64,000 nucleotides of DNA from a virus, in IMG/VR virus record IMGVR_UViG_3300025626_000013, positions 19,949 through 83,948 of that record, one strand, 5' to 3'. Every line of letters starts with the position of its first letter. Positions within the stretch are counted from its first letter, which is position 1. Below are positions 33,727 through 40,426 of the stretch, piece by piece. Below the pieces are notes generated by a model, which saw nothing but the letters and a program-made list of their open reading frames with translations, had not been told where the DNA came from and made no database searches. The translations under genes were made by a program, and so were the position numbers.

Positions 33727-34257
33727 TTAATCCCATAGATTTTCATAGAAACGACCAAATAATTTAAATCCATCAGTCATTCTACCTTGATGCGCTATAG
33801 CATCTTCATTATCCCATTTATAGTCATATTCAGATATCCAACAATCTTTGCATTTTTGTTCAAACGCCCAAATCATTTCGTCTAAAATATTGTCCCATTC
33901 TTCTTCACTTAATTCATGTGGATAACTATGCTTTGTTTCTTTTAGCTGTTTAAGCATTGGTAATATAATCAAAGCAAGCGTATTATCCATACTCCATGTA
34001 TCCCATGGATCTATACGAACCTTAACTTTTTGTACTCTTTTGTCTAGCCACAATCGATTAATTACATCGTATACTGACTGTACAGCATTTTCAATTTTTT
34101 CAAGAAGCATTTCTTTAAACGGTTCTTGAACTGGTAGTAGTCCCTTTTGTTTATAATCAGGCCGTAACTTTTTCAGAGCATCATATTTTTTATCCATATA
34201 ATTTGTATGAATATCACAAATCAATCTATCTGGATATTTTTTAATCCGTACTTTCAT
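33727..34257 (-). CDS. Conserved T4-like protein (DPWDTWSMD motif)
   Basis: 176 residues. 'KVKVRIDPWDTWSMDNTLALIILPMLKQLKETKH' and 'DEMIWAFEQKC' are the hallmark of a protein family present across marine T4-like phages, with no known function. The rest is charged and helical. A late promoter box lies 16 bases before the ATG, so it is probably made late. Confidence 0.7.
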   Translation of the reverse strand: MKVRIKKYPDRLICDIHTNYMDKKYDALKKLRPDYKQKGLLPVQEPFKEMLLEKIENAVQSVYDVINRLWLDKRVQKVKVRIDPWDTWSMDNTLALIILPMLKQLKETKHSYPHELSEEEWDNILDEMIWAFEQKCKDCWISEYDYKWDNEDAIAHQGRMTDGFKLFGRFYENLWD

Positions 34258-34272
34258 AGCATATTCCTTAAA

Positions 34273-34280
34273 TATTTATA
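34273..34280 (-). promoter_or_regulatory. T4-type late promoter (TATAAATA)
   Basis: Exact TATAAATA on the reverse strand, overlapping the stop codon of the upstream gene and 16 bases before the ATG at 34257. Confidence 0.65.
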
Positions 34281-34767
34281 TATTATTGAGTTCAGGCCAG
34301 CCGCGGCCATTTGCAATTTTATCTGCCCCGACAGAAGCGGCCCAACTATCGGGCTTAAGCTTAGGTTCAATACCGGTCATTCCTAGTACGTATCCAGCGG
34401 CTTCATTTGCAGCACAATTTGATCCGTGTTTTGGATCAGTATTAACATCAAGATGAATTTCAATTTCAAACTCATCTATAAGAGGACCAATTTGATAATA
34501 AAGTTCACATACTTTTTGAACCTCTTTCATCATTCGCATTTTTGGCCTATTTGGTTTCATATCATAATTTGGCTCTTTACTGATATGAGAAAATATTTTG
34601 CAACCGTTATTTCCATTTTTATGTACAATTAAAACTGTTGCATATCGAGCCATAGAAATATTATTTTTTGAATATCTAATAGAATCGCAGCCCAAATACA
34701 CTTTTGTATCCGGGCTGCACTCCAGAAGGAGTTCTATAATATTATTAATTTGTATATCCGTAAACAT
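34276..34767 (-). CDS. RNase-H-fold protein of the DUF458/YkuK type
   Basis: 163 residues. 'VYLGCDSIRY' near residue 24, 'YATVLIVHKNGN' near residue 43, 'IEIHLDVNTDPKHGSNCAANEAAGYVLGMTG' and 'LKPDSWAASVGADKIANG' are the conserved blocks of the DUF458 (YkuK) family, predicted to have an RNase H fold with acidic residues at the ends of the first strands (here D28, D106, D110 area). Whether it is a nuclease is not known. It lies next to an Sm-like protein and the tRNA cluster. Confidence 0.7.
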   Translation of the reverse strand: MFTDIQINNIIELLLECSPDTKVYLGCDSIRYSKNNISMARYATVLIVHKNGNNGCKIFSHISKEPNYDMKPNRPKMRMMKEVQKVCELYYQIGPLIDEFEIEIHLDVNTDPKHGSNCAANEAAGYVLGMTGIEPKLKPDSWAASVGADKIANGRGWPELNNI

Positions 34768-34768
34768 C

Positions 34769-35065
34769 TTACATGATTAACTTACCCGCAGCAGGATCTG
34801 TAATAATTCCTGATGTGGCTTCTTGATATGGCGCTGTTAACTGTTCAGATGTTTTTGTCATGAGACAATAATTATAAATTGTAATTTCTGCAGGATTTTC
34901 TTCGCCGGACATAGCCATAGTTTGAGCAAAGCCAATTCCCTGTTCAGTCGGCATAACCATAAATGGCTTGCCAAGTTTTACAAATCTGTCATCGAAATCT
35001 AAAAGCTTACCCAAATATTCTCGGCCATTATCTACAACAACAGTCACAACGTCATTCACATTCAT
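34769..35065 (-). CDS. Sm-like (Hfq/LSm-type) small phage protein
   Basis: 98 residues. 'MNVNDVVTVVVDNGREYLGKLLDFDDRFVKLGKP' reads as a bent five-strand Sm1-like barrel start, and the C-terminal 'NPAEITIYNYCLMTKTSEQLTAPYQEATSGI' block is conserved in marine T4-like phages. An RNA-binding role fits the fold pattern but is not demonstrated. One base separates it from the RNase-H-fold gene downstream. Confidence 0.55.
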   Translation of the reverse strand: MNVNDVVTVVVDNGREYLGKLLDFDDRFVKLGKPFMVMPTEQGIGFAQTMAMSGEENPAEITIYNYCLMTKTSEQLTAPYQEATSGIITDPAAGKLIM

Positions 35066-35178
35066 TTTATTTACCTATCCATAACTTATTTTATATAATA
35101 AGCAGTTTAGTGTCTTGCTTAGGACATTCTGGGCACCATTCATTTAATTATTTTAAAAGAGAAATGAAACTCTAAATA

Positions 35179-35255
35179 TGGTACTCCCCGAGGGACTCGA
35201 ACCCCCAACCTAAGCGTTATGAGCACTCAGCTCTAACCAATTGAGCTAGAGGAGT
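35179..35255 (-). tRNA. tRNA with CAT anticodon (Met or Ile2)
   Basis: 77 bases with encoded CCA. Acceptor ACTCCTC/GGGGAGT, D arm GCTC/GAGC, anticodon loop CTCATAA, T arm GGGGG-TTCGAGT-CCCTC. The CAT anticodon reads AUG, or AUA if C34 is modified to lysidine. I cannot separate elongator Met from Ile2 by eye; an A-U first pair argues against initiator. Confidence 0.92.
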
Positions 35256-35260
35256 ATATT

Positions 35261-35344
35261 TGGTGGGGGGTAATGGAATCGAACCATTCGTGAGTCACCT
35301 CGGCGGAGTTACAGTCCGCTGCCACACCTTGTAGCATACCCCCC
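35261..35344 (-). tRNA. tRNA-Tyr (GTA)
   Basis: 84 bases with CCA. Acceptor GGGGGGT/ACCCCCC, anticodon loop ACTGTAA, and a long variable arm of the class II type (CGAGGTGACTCACG), as expected for bacterial tRNA-Tyr. Five bases separate it from the CAT tRNA, so they are processed from one transcript. Confidence 0.95.
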
Positions 35345-35425
35345 GATTATATAATTGGACCCTTATTCATTATCCGATTACCGGCAGTCTATATCAGGTC
35401 TCACCCGCTGGAGGGTGTAGTGTTT

Positions 35426-35453
35426 TGGTATGAGTGGTGTGATTCGAACCCAC
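35426..35453 (-). pseudogene. 3' half of a decayed tRNA
   Basis: The reverse strand has a T arm (GTGGG-TTCGAAT-CACAC, one mismatch), seven acceptor bases CACTCAT, A and CCA, but no matching 5' half (ATGAGTG) nearby. It lies 11 bases after the stop of a small membrane protein gene, which seems to have replaced the 5' part. Confidence 0.6.
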
Positions 35454-35463
35454 ATTATTCTTT

Positions 35464-35595
35464 TTAGCGATCTTTAATTTCATAAACTTCTTTATAGATA
35501 TTACCAATATCTTTTGCCCCTTGATTATAACCAACAAGCCATCCAATTGCGCTGCCACAAATAACTAAACAACCAGCAATTAAAACCATTTCCAT
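35464..35595 (-). CDS. 43-residue single-pass membrane protein
   Basis: ATG at 35595 with GGAG seven bases upstream; other in-frame ATGs at 35607 and 35589 are possible. 'MVLIAGCLVICGSAIGWLVG' is a transmembrane helix, followed by a polar tail ('YNQGAKDIGNIYKEVYEIKDR' region). It lies between tRNA-Asn and the tRNA remnant. Not recognised. Confidence 0.6.
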   Translation of the reverse strand: MEMVLIAGCLVICGSAIGWLVGYNQGAKDIGNIYKEVYEIKDR

Positions 35596-35621
35596 AGTAA
35601 ACTCCATTATATATTTTTAAT

Positions 35622-35696
35622 TGGCTCCCCAACTTGGATTCGAACCAAGGACACACGGATTAACAGTCCGATGCTCTACCGCTGAGCTATTGGGGA
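35622..35696 (-). tRNA. tRNA-Asn (GTT)
   Basis: 75 bases with CCA. Acceptor TCCCCAA/TTGGGGA, discriminator G, anticodon loop CTGTTAA, T arm CTTGG-TTCGAAT-CCAAG. All stems pair. Confidence 0.95.
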
Positions 35697-35722
35697 ATAT
35701 TATAATATTATATATCTTTTAA

Positions 35723-36343
35723 TTAAGATGATGTTTCGAGAGAATTGCCATTTTTATCACATTCAGTAATAACTGGATTACAACGCATTTCAAAATAATT
35801 TTCTACAAAAGTCCAACCCAATGCTTCAATACCTTCTTGATAGTCTTCATCGTACGTCGCTTCAATTTCGTCTATCATTTTATCAACATCTGAAAGCTTA
35901 GGTCCACTTGTTCTAATGTCCCAAATGTCTTCCCAAAAACAATCATCTACACAAATCATTTCGGCATCTGGATAGTCTTCAGTAATATCAACATATTCCT
36001 CATCTATAGATGGTACTAACATTTTATGCATAATTTGAAATGGGGCCATATCCGGATCTACAATAATATTATTGGATTCATCAATAATATGAAACCCATG
36101 TTGATCAGCAACATCTTCAATATTATTATAATATTCAGAGGCATTAATCCATTCAGCAATTTCGGCATCAGTTTCCGGCACTTCAATTAACCACTCACCC
36201 CAACGCCATCCCATTTCTTTTGAAAGATAGGCCCATTTACCAATATCTTTTTCATCGTTAGTTAATTCGTTAAGCGGGCGTTTAAAAGTATAAATTTCAG
36301 TAATAGCTTTTTTATAAGAAGATTCTAATTTATAATATTTCAT
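35723..36343 (-). CDS. Acidic conserved hypothetical protein
   Basis: 206 residues, strongly acidic. 'WAYLSKEMGWRWGEWLIEVPETDAEIAEWI' and 'DMAPFQIMHKMLVPSIDEEYVDITEDYPDAEMICVDDCFWEDIW' are its most distinctive parts. An acidic profile like this is common in phage DNA-mimic or inhibitor proteins, but nothing else supports that. It lies inside the tRNA cluster. Function unknown. Confidence 0.55.
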   Translation of the reverse strand: MKYYKLESSYKKAITEIYTFKRPLNELTNDEKDIGKWAYLSKEMGWRWGEWLIEVPETDAEIAEWINASEYYNNIEDVADQHGFHIIDESNNIIVDPDMAPFQIMHKMLVPSIDEEYVDITEDYPDAEMICVDDCFWEDIWDIRTSGPKLSDVDKMIDEIEATYDEDYQEGIEALGWTFVENYFEMRCNPVITECDKNGNSLETSS

Positions 36344-36368
36344 ACTGTTAATCCTATAATTAATTTGG

Positions 36369-36442
36369 TGGAGCGGGTAAGGAGAATCGAACTCCTATCA
36401 TCAGATTGGAAATCTGAGGTCTTACCATTACACAATACCCGC
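36369..36442 (-). tRNA. tRNA-Gly (TCC)
   Basis: 74 bases with CCA. Acceptor GCGGGTA/TACCCGC, discriminator T, anticodon loop TTTCCAA, T arm AGGAG-TTCGATT-CTCCT. Confidence 0.95.
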
Positions 36443-36489
36443 TTAATATTATTCTTCCATCAACGATTTGAGTTTTTTAGCTTCTTGAG

Positions 36490-36576
36490 CTTGTTTTTCA
36501 ATAGCTCTATTTACAATCCCAATATTCTACGAACAGCCACAGGATCATCGGTCATAATGCTGCCACCGTCATTCAT
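36490..36576 (-). repeat. 87-base direct repeat, downstream copy
   Basis: Matches 36755-36841 with one mismatch. It encodes the C-terminal end of the 71-residue gene ('MNDGGSIMTDDPVAVRRILG'). In this copy it is followed in another frame by 'RAIEKQAQEAKKLKSLMEE' and a stop, which looks like the original C-terminus of that gene after a one-base frameshift. Confidence 0.9.
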
Positions 36577-36754
36577 CTGCTTCCCAATACCTACAATAAA
36601 AGTGTTTGCCACACGCATCAATCTCTGCTTGTGGATAACCTTGTTCCAACAGCCAAGGAATAATACTTTCATCTTCGAGGAAGTCTGCTGGCAAGGGCTT
36701 AGGAAACCCATACTTCCATCCGCTGGGCGGATCACACATCAATAGTTTCGACAT
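36569..36754 (-). CDS. Small conserved phage protein (SGWKYGFPKPLP) between repeats
   Basis: 61 residues from the ATG at 36754. 'CDPPSGWKYGFPKPLPADF', 'LLEQGYPQAEIDACGKHFYCRYWEADE' is a family of small phage proteins of unknown function that I recognise from T4-like phages. Its stop TGA falls in the first bases of the downstream 87-base repeat and its start follows the upstream repeat copy at once, so the gene is framed by the duplication. No good Shine-Dalgarno site is seen. Confidence 0.6.
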   Translation of the reverse strand: MSKLLMCDPPSGWKYGFPKPLPADFLEDESIIPWLLEQGYPQAEIDACGKHFYCRYWEADE

Positions 36755-36841
36755 CTTGTTTTTCAATAGCTCTATTTACAATCCCAATATTCTACGAACA
36801 GCCACAGGATCATCAGTCATAATGCTGCCACCGTCATTCAT
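36755..36841 (-). repeat. 87-base direct repeat, upstream copy
   Basis: Second copy of the repeat at 36490-36576, offset 265 bases, one mismatch. Here it is the natural 3' part of the 71-residue gene at 36776-36991. Confidence 0.9.
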
Positions 36842-36991
36842 ATGCTCTACAATTTGTTCAAAATAAAAGCGAGCATCCGCATCTTCATCCAAAAGGCTAG
36901 CTGCAGTTCGAAAGAAGTTACGTAACTTCATATCACTTGTGCCATCATTGGCCGCCGCTTTATATGTTTTACCTGGACGCTGATTACCCAT
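36776..36991 (-). CDS. Conserved small protein, C-terminus probably frameshifted
   Basis: 71 residues. 'MGNQRPGKTYKAAANDGTSDMKLRNFF' and 'LLDEDADARFYFEQIVEHMNDGGSIMTDDPVAVRRILGL' form a family-like small protein. The reading ends 'RRILGL' at a TAA; shifting one base back would continue 'IVNRAIEKQ', and in the downstream repeat copy this goes on to a natural end 'KKLKSLMEE'. So the gene seems shortened by a -1 shift shared by both copies. GGAG lies before the ATG. Confidence 0.6.
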   Translation of the reverse strand: MGNQRPGKTYKAAANDGTSDMKLRNFFRTAASLLDEDADARFYFEQIVEHMNDGGSIMTDDPVAVRRILGL

Positions 36992-37007
36992 TTTTATCTC
37001 CTCTTAT

Positions 37008-37091
37008 TGGTACCCGCGGCCGGACTCGAACCGGCACGCCTTACGGCCACAGATTTTAAGTCTGTTATGTCTACCATTCCATCACGCGGGC
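37008..37091 (-). tRNA. tRNA-Leu (TAA)
   Basis: 84 bases with CCA. Acceptor GCCCGCG/CGCGGGT (terminal G-U), anticodon loop CTTAAAA, long class II variable arm (TGGCCGTAAGGCGT), T arm GCCGG-TTCGAGT-CCGGC. Confidence 0.95.
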
Positions 37092-37097
37092 TAACTC

Positions 37098-37325
37098 TTA
37101 TTTGTCCATCAATTCAGCTTTACGCTTTTCAACAGCTGCAAGTCGCTGTGCTTCTAATTCGATACCAGCTTCTTTATCACGACCCATAACCAGCAAAATG
37201 ATTGCCGAAATAAGAGGCGAAATCAATAGTGTGACTACAAACCAAAGCCATCCATTTCGGCCCCAATTGTTAGCCCAATAGCCAACTAGTGCTGAAAACA
37301 CTACTGCAATTAAAATAATATCCAT
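37098..37325 (-). CDS. Small two-helix membrane protein
   Basis: 75 residues. Two transmembrane helices ('IILIAVVFSALVGYWA' and 'WFVVTLLISPLISAIILLVM') are joined by 'NNWGRNGWL'; the tail is Lys/Glu-rich ('AQRLAAVEKRKAELMDK'). The pattern resembles small bacterial membrane proteins with unknown roles. It lies between tRNA-Leu and the second tRNA remnant. Confidence 0.65.
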   Translation of the reverse strand: MDIILIAVVFSALVGYWANNWGRNGWLWFVVTLLISPLISAIILLVMGRDKEAGIELEAQRLAAVEKRKAELMDK

Positions 37326-37354
37326 TTACTCTTCCTTAAACTTTTTTCGATGTT

Positions 37355-37410
37355 TGGAGTCAAGCCAGGGAATCGAACCCACTTACCCATTTTTATCTCT
37401 TACACAATAC
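37355..37410 (-). pseudogene. Decayed tRNA (T arm and CCA end, mosaic 5' part)
   Basis: The reverse strand ends with GTGGG-TTCGATT-CCCTG (two mismatches), GCTTGAC, T and CCA. Upstream, 17 bases (37383-37399) copy the leader and first codons of the gene at 36776-36991, and 37400-37410 match eleven bases of the 5' part of tRNA-Gly (36428-36438). No cloverleaf can form. It looks like a recombination scar. Confidence 0.55.
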
Positions 37411-37414
37411 TTTA

Positions 37415-37493
37415 TGGTGATCTCTGTAGGACTCGAACCTACGACCTAGTGCTTAGAAGGCACTTGCTCTAAATCCAGCTGAGCTAAGAGACC
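37415..37493 (-). tRNA. tRNA-Arg (TCT)
   Basis: 79 bases with CCA. Acceptor GGTCTCT/AGAGATC, anticodon loop CTTCTAA, T arm GTAGG-TTCGAGT-CCTAC, D loop longer than usual. It reads AGA, a codon common in AT-rich genomes. Confidence 0.93.
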
Positions 37494-37521
37494 ATCAAAA
37501 AATATTTTATCTTATAATAAT

Positions 37522-37550
37522 ATAATAACACATTTAAAATGGAAAGTAAA
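37522..37550 (-). promoter_or_regulatory. Early/middle-type promoter of the tRNA operon
   Basis: Reverse strand: TTTACT (37550-37545) then TTCC, 17-base spacer, TATTAT (37527-37522). It would drive tRNA-Arg and the tRNA/small-gene cluster to its left. The rest of the gap up to 37662 shows no gene. Confidence 0.68.
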
Positions 37551-37662
37551 CTGTTATTTGCAATTTATTTAAATAAAAATTTTATAATATACACCCACAA
37601 ATTAAACAATTTTGCGCTAGATTAATTTGCGGATGTACTCTATTATTTTAATATAGATGAAA

Positions 37663-37935
37663 TTATGCAATTGCTTCTTTATAAGAAACAAGATTTTCCC
37701 AGCGAAATGAACGCCATCCTTCAGCTTTAACATCATAAACAGCCAAAATATCTGGATTAGATTTTTTAGATTTCTTTTCAATATGCTCTTCAACATCAAT
37801 TTGTTGTGGAAGCAAATCTTCTTTGAGCGTACAGGTCATTATACGCGTATCACCATTTACTTTAGTAAATGTAATTTCAAACAAACCGCTGTGGAGCGCT
37901 TGTTTTAATTCATCTCTATTGATAGTGTCAATCAT
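37663..37935 (-). CDS. Conserved small protein, DUF2693-like
   Basis: 90 residues. 'MIDTINRDELKQALHSGLFEITFTKVNGDTRIMTCTL' and 'NPDILAVYDVKAEGWRSFRWENL' are the two halves of a small SH3-like family seen in T4-like phages (DUF2693 as I recall it). The function is unknown. It ends the operon that begins at promoter 38573-38601. Confidence 0.65.
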   Translation of the reverse strand: MIDTINRDELKQALHSGLFEITFTKVNGDTRIMTCTLKEDLLPQQIDVEEHIEKKSKKSNPDILAVYDVKAEGWRSFRWENLVSYKEAIA

Positions 37936-37950
37936 AATATAGTTCTCTCC

Positions 37951-38118
37951 TTAATTATCATGCATTTGTTCTAAAACAGAATCAATATTTTTATCTAAGT
38001 CTTCAACAAAGAAAACTAATTCATTTAAAAGATCTTCACGCGATTTACCGAATGTTTCGGCCCTGCGCATAATAGATGTTATGCGCTCTTTTACCATCAT
38101 GCTTGTCACGACGTCCAT
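37951..38118 (-). CDS. 55-residue helical protein
   Basis: ATG at 38118 with GGAG seven bases upstream, stop TAA at 37951-37953. 'MVKERITSIMRRAETFGKSREDLLNELVFFVEDLDKN' is fully helical. It sits in a clean gap between the GIY-YIG gene and the DUF2693-like gene in the same operon. Not recognised. Confidence 0.6.
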   Translation of the reverse strand: MDVVTSMMVKERITSIMRRAETFGKSREDLLNELVFFVEDLDKNIDSVLEQMHDN

Positions 38119-38127
38119 AATATACTC

Positions 38128-38529
38128 CTAATTATATACAATTGGCTTTAAATGTGTAACAAATAAAGCTTCAGCAGTCAATCGATCATGTTTTGTATTA
38201 ATACCTAAATCTTCTGCAGATATATATTTTAACATAAAACAATGATCTTGTAAACTATGTTTAGTAAATTTTATTCCAGATCTTTCTGCAATGTTTTCGG
38301 GATTATTCATTGACATTTTATGACGAGCAATGCGCGCCTTAATGCAATCGCCAGTTTCTCCAACATATGCCAATGTGCCATCTTCAAGATATATAAAATA
38401 AATACCAGCAATTTTGCTGCATATATTGTATCGAACATACTTTTCAAATCTAGAAAAGGTTGTTGGCATAGTTTTCATTTTGTGTATATTGGCATTGGTA
38501 TATAATTCTGCAATTTCATTAATATGCAT
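38128..38529 (-). CDS. GIY-YIG domain protein
   Basis: 133 residues. 'AGIYFIYLEDGTLAYVGETGDCIKARIARH' holds the GIY..YVG motif and the conserved Arg (RIARH) of the GIY-YIG nuclease fold; 'TAEALFVTHLKPIVYN' carries the catalytic Glu and Asn-type ending. Such short proteins can be homing-type or repair-type nucleases. First gene after the promoter at 38573-38601. Substrate unknown. Confidence 0.75.
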   Translation of the reverse strand: MHINEIAELYTNANIHKMKTMPTTFSRFEKYVRYNICSKIAGIYFIYLEDGTLAYVGETGDCIKARIARHKMSMNNPENIAERSGIKFTKHSLQDHCFMLKYISAEDLGINTKHDRLTAEALFVTHLKPIVYN

Positions 38530-38572
38530 GATGATAGTCCCTCAATTACGTAAACATTTTTACCATTACACC

Positions 38573-38601
38573 TTTATAACATATAAGAAAAGGAATGTAC
38601 A
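38573..38601 (-). promoter_or_regulatory. Early/middle-type promoter
   Basis: Reverse strand: TGTACA (38601-38596) then TTCC, 17-base spacer, TATAAA (38578-38573). Close copy of the promoter at 26702-26730. Confidence 0.75.
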
Positions 38602-38604
38602 CAG

Positions 38605-38787
38605 TTAATTTACAAATAACTGTATTTTTTTAGCATTTATTTGTAATTGAGACATTTTTGTATCGGTAATATTTGGATCTTTTTTTACTGTAGTCCATCC
38701 AGTAAGTGCTGACATATCAGCGGCGGTACAATCATCACACGGGTCATCTAATGGCATAGTATCATCTTTATTTTCTAAAGTATTCAT
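38605..38787 (-). CDS. Small Cys-containing protein
   Basis: 60 residues from the ATG at 38787 (a TTG start two codons earlier is possible). 'PLDDPCDDCTAADMS' has a C-x2-C pair. The C-terminus 'NITDTKMSQLQI' also appears as a loose fragment after the gene at 27743. It overlaps the end of the metallopeptidase gene. Function unknown. Confidence 0.5.
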   Translation of the reverse strand: MNTLENKDDTMPLDDPCDDCTAADMSALTGWTTVKKDPNITDTKMSQLQINAKKIQLFVN

Positions 38788-39160
38788 CTGCAAGTTTTTC
38801 CTGTAAATAGAATGCTTCTATTTCCCAAGGTAATTCATTATAATTACAATCATATACTATATTATTCCAAGTTTTTTTATCAACATTATATTGTTTAAAA
38901 GCAATTTGTTTAACATGTACCAATTCATGAAATAGTGTTTCAATCATATCATTTATAGTTAAATCTTTATTTATCTCTATAACAAATTCTAAATTATTTG
39001 GTTCTTCTTGATCGCACGATCCCCAAAGATTGCTCTCACTATCGATATATTGTATATCTATTGAAATATTTTCGGGCAAGCCCAAATTATCTGAAGCAAA
39101 GCATATGGCGCTATCTAATTCAGAAATACTCAATACGCCTTCTTCGGCATAATAAATCAC
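38768..39160 (-). CDS. Putative zinc metallopeptidase (HExxH)
   Basis: 130 residues. 'MIETLFHELVHVKQIAF' near residue 80 is an H-E-x-x-H zinc site and 'PWEIEAFYLQEKL' near residue 115 gives the third ligand Glu, as in small SprT/gluzincin-like phage proteins. It is soluble, without a signal. It overlaps the GT42-like gene by four bases and shares the promoter at 41058-41086. Target unknown. Confidence 0.7.
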   Translation of the reverse strand: MIYYAEEGVLSISELDSAICFASDNLGLPENISIDIQYIDSESNLWGSCDQEEPNNLEFVIEINKDLTINDMIETLFHELVHVKQIAFKQYNVDKKTWNNIVYDCNYNELPWEIEAFYLQEKLADEYFRK

Positions 39161-39762
39161 TTTTTAGTGCTTCTTACAATTTCAATATTTTTGGGCTGTT
39201 TAATAAAAAGCTCACCCTTCGGATGATAAAGTACAAATTTAGTTTGCTCTTTAAATTCGTCAAAAATGCCTTTAAAAATAGGGCGCCATTTAGCAGTTAG
39301 TCGTTGGGTGTTCATATTTTCACGATCCGATGGTAAAAACATATCAGATGTACTAGTAATATCAAATCCAAAAAGAGAATCAAATCCATACATATGCACT
39401 TCAGTAGCTTTTAATTCATTGCAGATCCAATGCAAACCCATATGACCACAATTAAAATCAGTGTGATTTGCGGCGTATTTTGGAAGATGCGTATAAAATT
39501 GTTTAATTTGGCCGCTTCTTTTCATATAAAAATTTGGTTTCATTTCCATAAATTTCTTTGGGCGCGCCCCAAGAACCCAATCACCAGGCACATCAATCTC
39601 GCCTTGATAAATGGAATTCATCATTTTAAAATCTACAATAACACTAGTATATACATTTTCTACCGCAAAGGGTGGAATATTACATACTACTTTTAATCCA
39701 GTAGCAGGCACGTACATTGCGGACGATCTACCATTGCCAATTAAGTGAACTACTTTAGCCAT
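39157..39762 (-). CDS. DUF115/GT42-like glycosyltransferase
   Basis: 201 residues. 'VVHLIGNGRSSAMYVP' at the start resembles the CMP-sugar loop of GT42 sialyltransferases and DUF115 proteins, and 'NCGHMGLHWICNELKATEVHMYGFDS' near residue 105 matches their second hallmark block (TSG..M..A..LG...I.L.GFD). The enzyme probably transfers a sugar, perhaps a nonulosonate. It lies at the left end of the glycan cluster. Overlaps the next gene by eight bases. Confidence 0.6.
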   Translation of the reverse strand: MAKVVHLIGNGRSSAMYVPATGLKVVCNIPPFAVENVYTSVIVDFKMMNSIYQGEIDVPGDWVLGARPKKFMEMKPNFYMKRSGQIKQFYTHLPKYAANHTDFNCGHMGLHWICNELKATEVHMYGFDSLFGFDITSTSDMFLPSDRENMNTQRLTAKWRPIFKGIFDEFKEQTKFVLYHPKGELFIKQPKNIEIVRSTKK

Positions 39763-40426
39763 TTGTTTTTTCCATTTGTCGCATTATCTCTTTTTTTCCT
39801 TTTGGTCCAGTCCAATGGATAGCTCGTTTTTTATTGCTATCATGTCCATCAACAAGTTGTAATCTAAGCCAATTATATTCATTTGGTAATGTATTAATAT
39901 ATATTATGCGATCTAAAGGAGATTTTAACATAGAATGCAATACCTCCTGATCCCCAACAATTGGCGAAGTCTTTACGGTTTCTACCCATTTGTTTAAAAT
40001 TTTAGGATTACCGGATACGCCAACTAAACCAGAATTATGCCATGTTTCTCCGCGTCGTTTAGACCAAGGCAAATCTTCTACCATATTTAATTTACTTGGT
40101 TCAAAATAATTAAATACATCACCCATATCTTGCAAAATTTCAAAGTCAGTATCAATCCAACAAGCAGAATTGGCCAATTTTGCCACTGTGGCGATTGTAG
40201 CAGGTTTTTTAAACCAACCAGCTTCAGATAAATGCGTCATATCTAAAATAGTATCAACATTATTATTAGCATAGGTAAGAATATTGGAACTACATCCAAA
40301 GTCCGCAAAAACTAATGGTATGCTTATATGAGCGGTATAGTTTTTAATAAACCATGGAAGCATCCATTCAGTTTTTGAATCGCATCCAGTAATAAAGCAT
40401 TTATCAAATAAGTTCATATTGTCCAT
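39755..40426 (-). CDS. GT-A glycosyltransferase
   Basis: 223 residues. 'SACWIDTDFEIL' near residue 88 is the D-x-D motif, 'TWHNSGLVGVSGNPKI' the acceptor-side loop, and 'AIHWTGPKGKK' near the C-terminus the H-x-x-G-x-x-K diphosphate site typical of GT8-like enzymes. Cytosolic. It overlaps the GT25-like gene upstream by 23 bases, a strong sign of joint translation. Confidence 0.78.
   Translation of the reverse strand: MDNMNLFDKCFITGCDSKTEWMLPWFIKNYTAHISIPLVFADFGCSSNILTYANNNVDTILDMTHLSEAGWFKKPATIATVAKLANSACWIDTDFEILQDMGDVFNYFEPSKLNMVEDLPWSKRRGETWHNSGLVGVSGNPKILNKWVETVKTSPIVGDQEVLHSMLKSPLDRIIYINTLPNEYNWLRLQLVDGHDSNKKRAIHWTGPKGKKEIMRQMEKTNG

Noticed and set aside
35085-35140. Reverse-strand stretch reading 'EWCPECPKQDTKLLII' that looks like a small C-x2-C protein
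   Set aside because: A stop codon lies just upstream and no start codon opens the frame; at most a remnant.
35380-35420. CACCC/GGGTG hairpin as a terminator after the tRNA remnant
   Set aside because: The stem is only five pairs and no T run follows; it may be part of a tRNA processing spacer.
36511-36735. Frame of 74 codons that runs from inside the 61-residue gene into the downstream 87-base repeat
   Set aside because: The first part is a shadow of the real gene in another frame; only the repeat-encoded end is meaningful and is described as a repeat.
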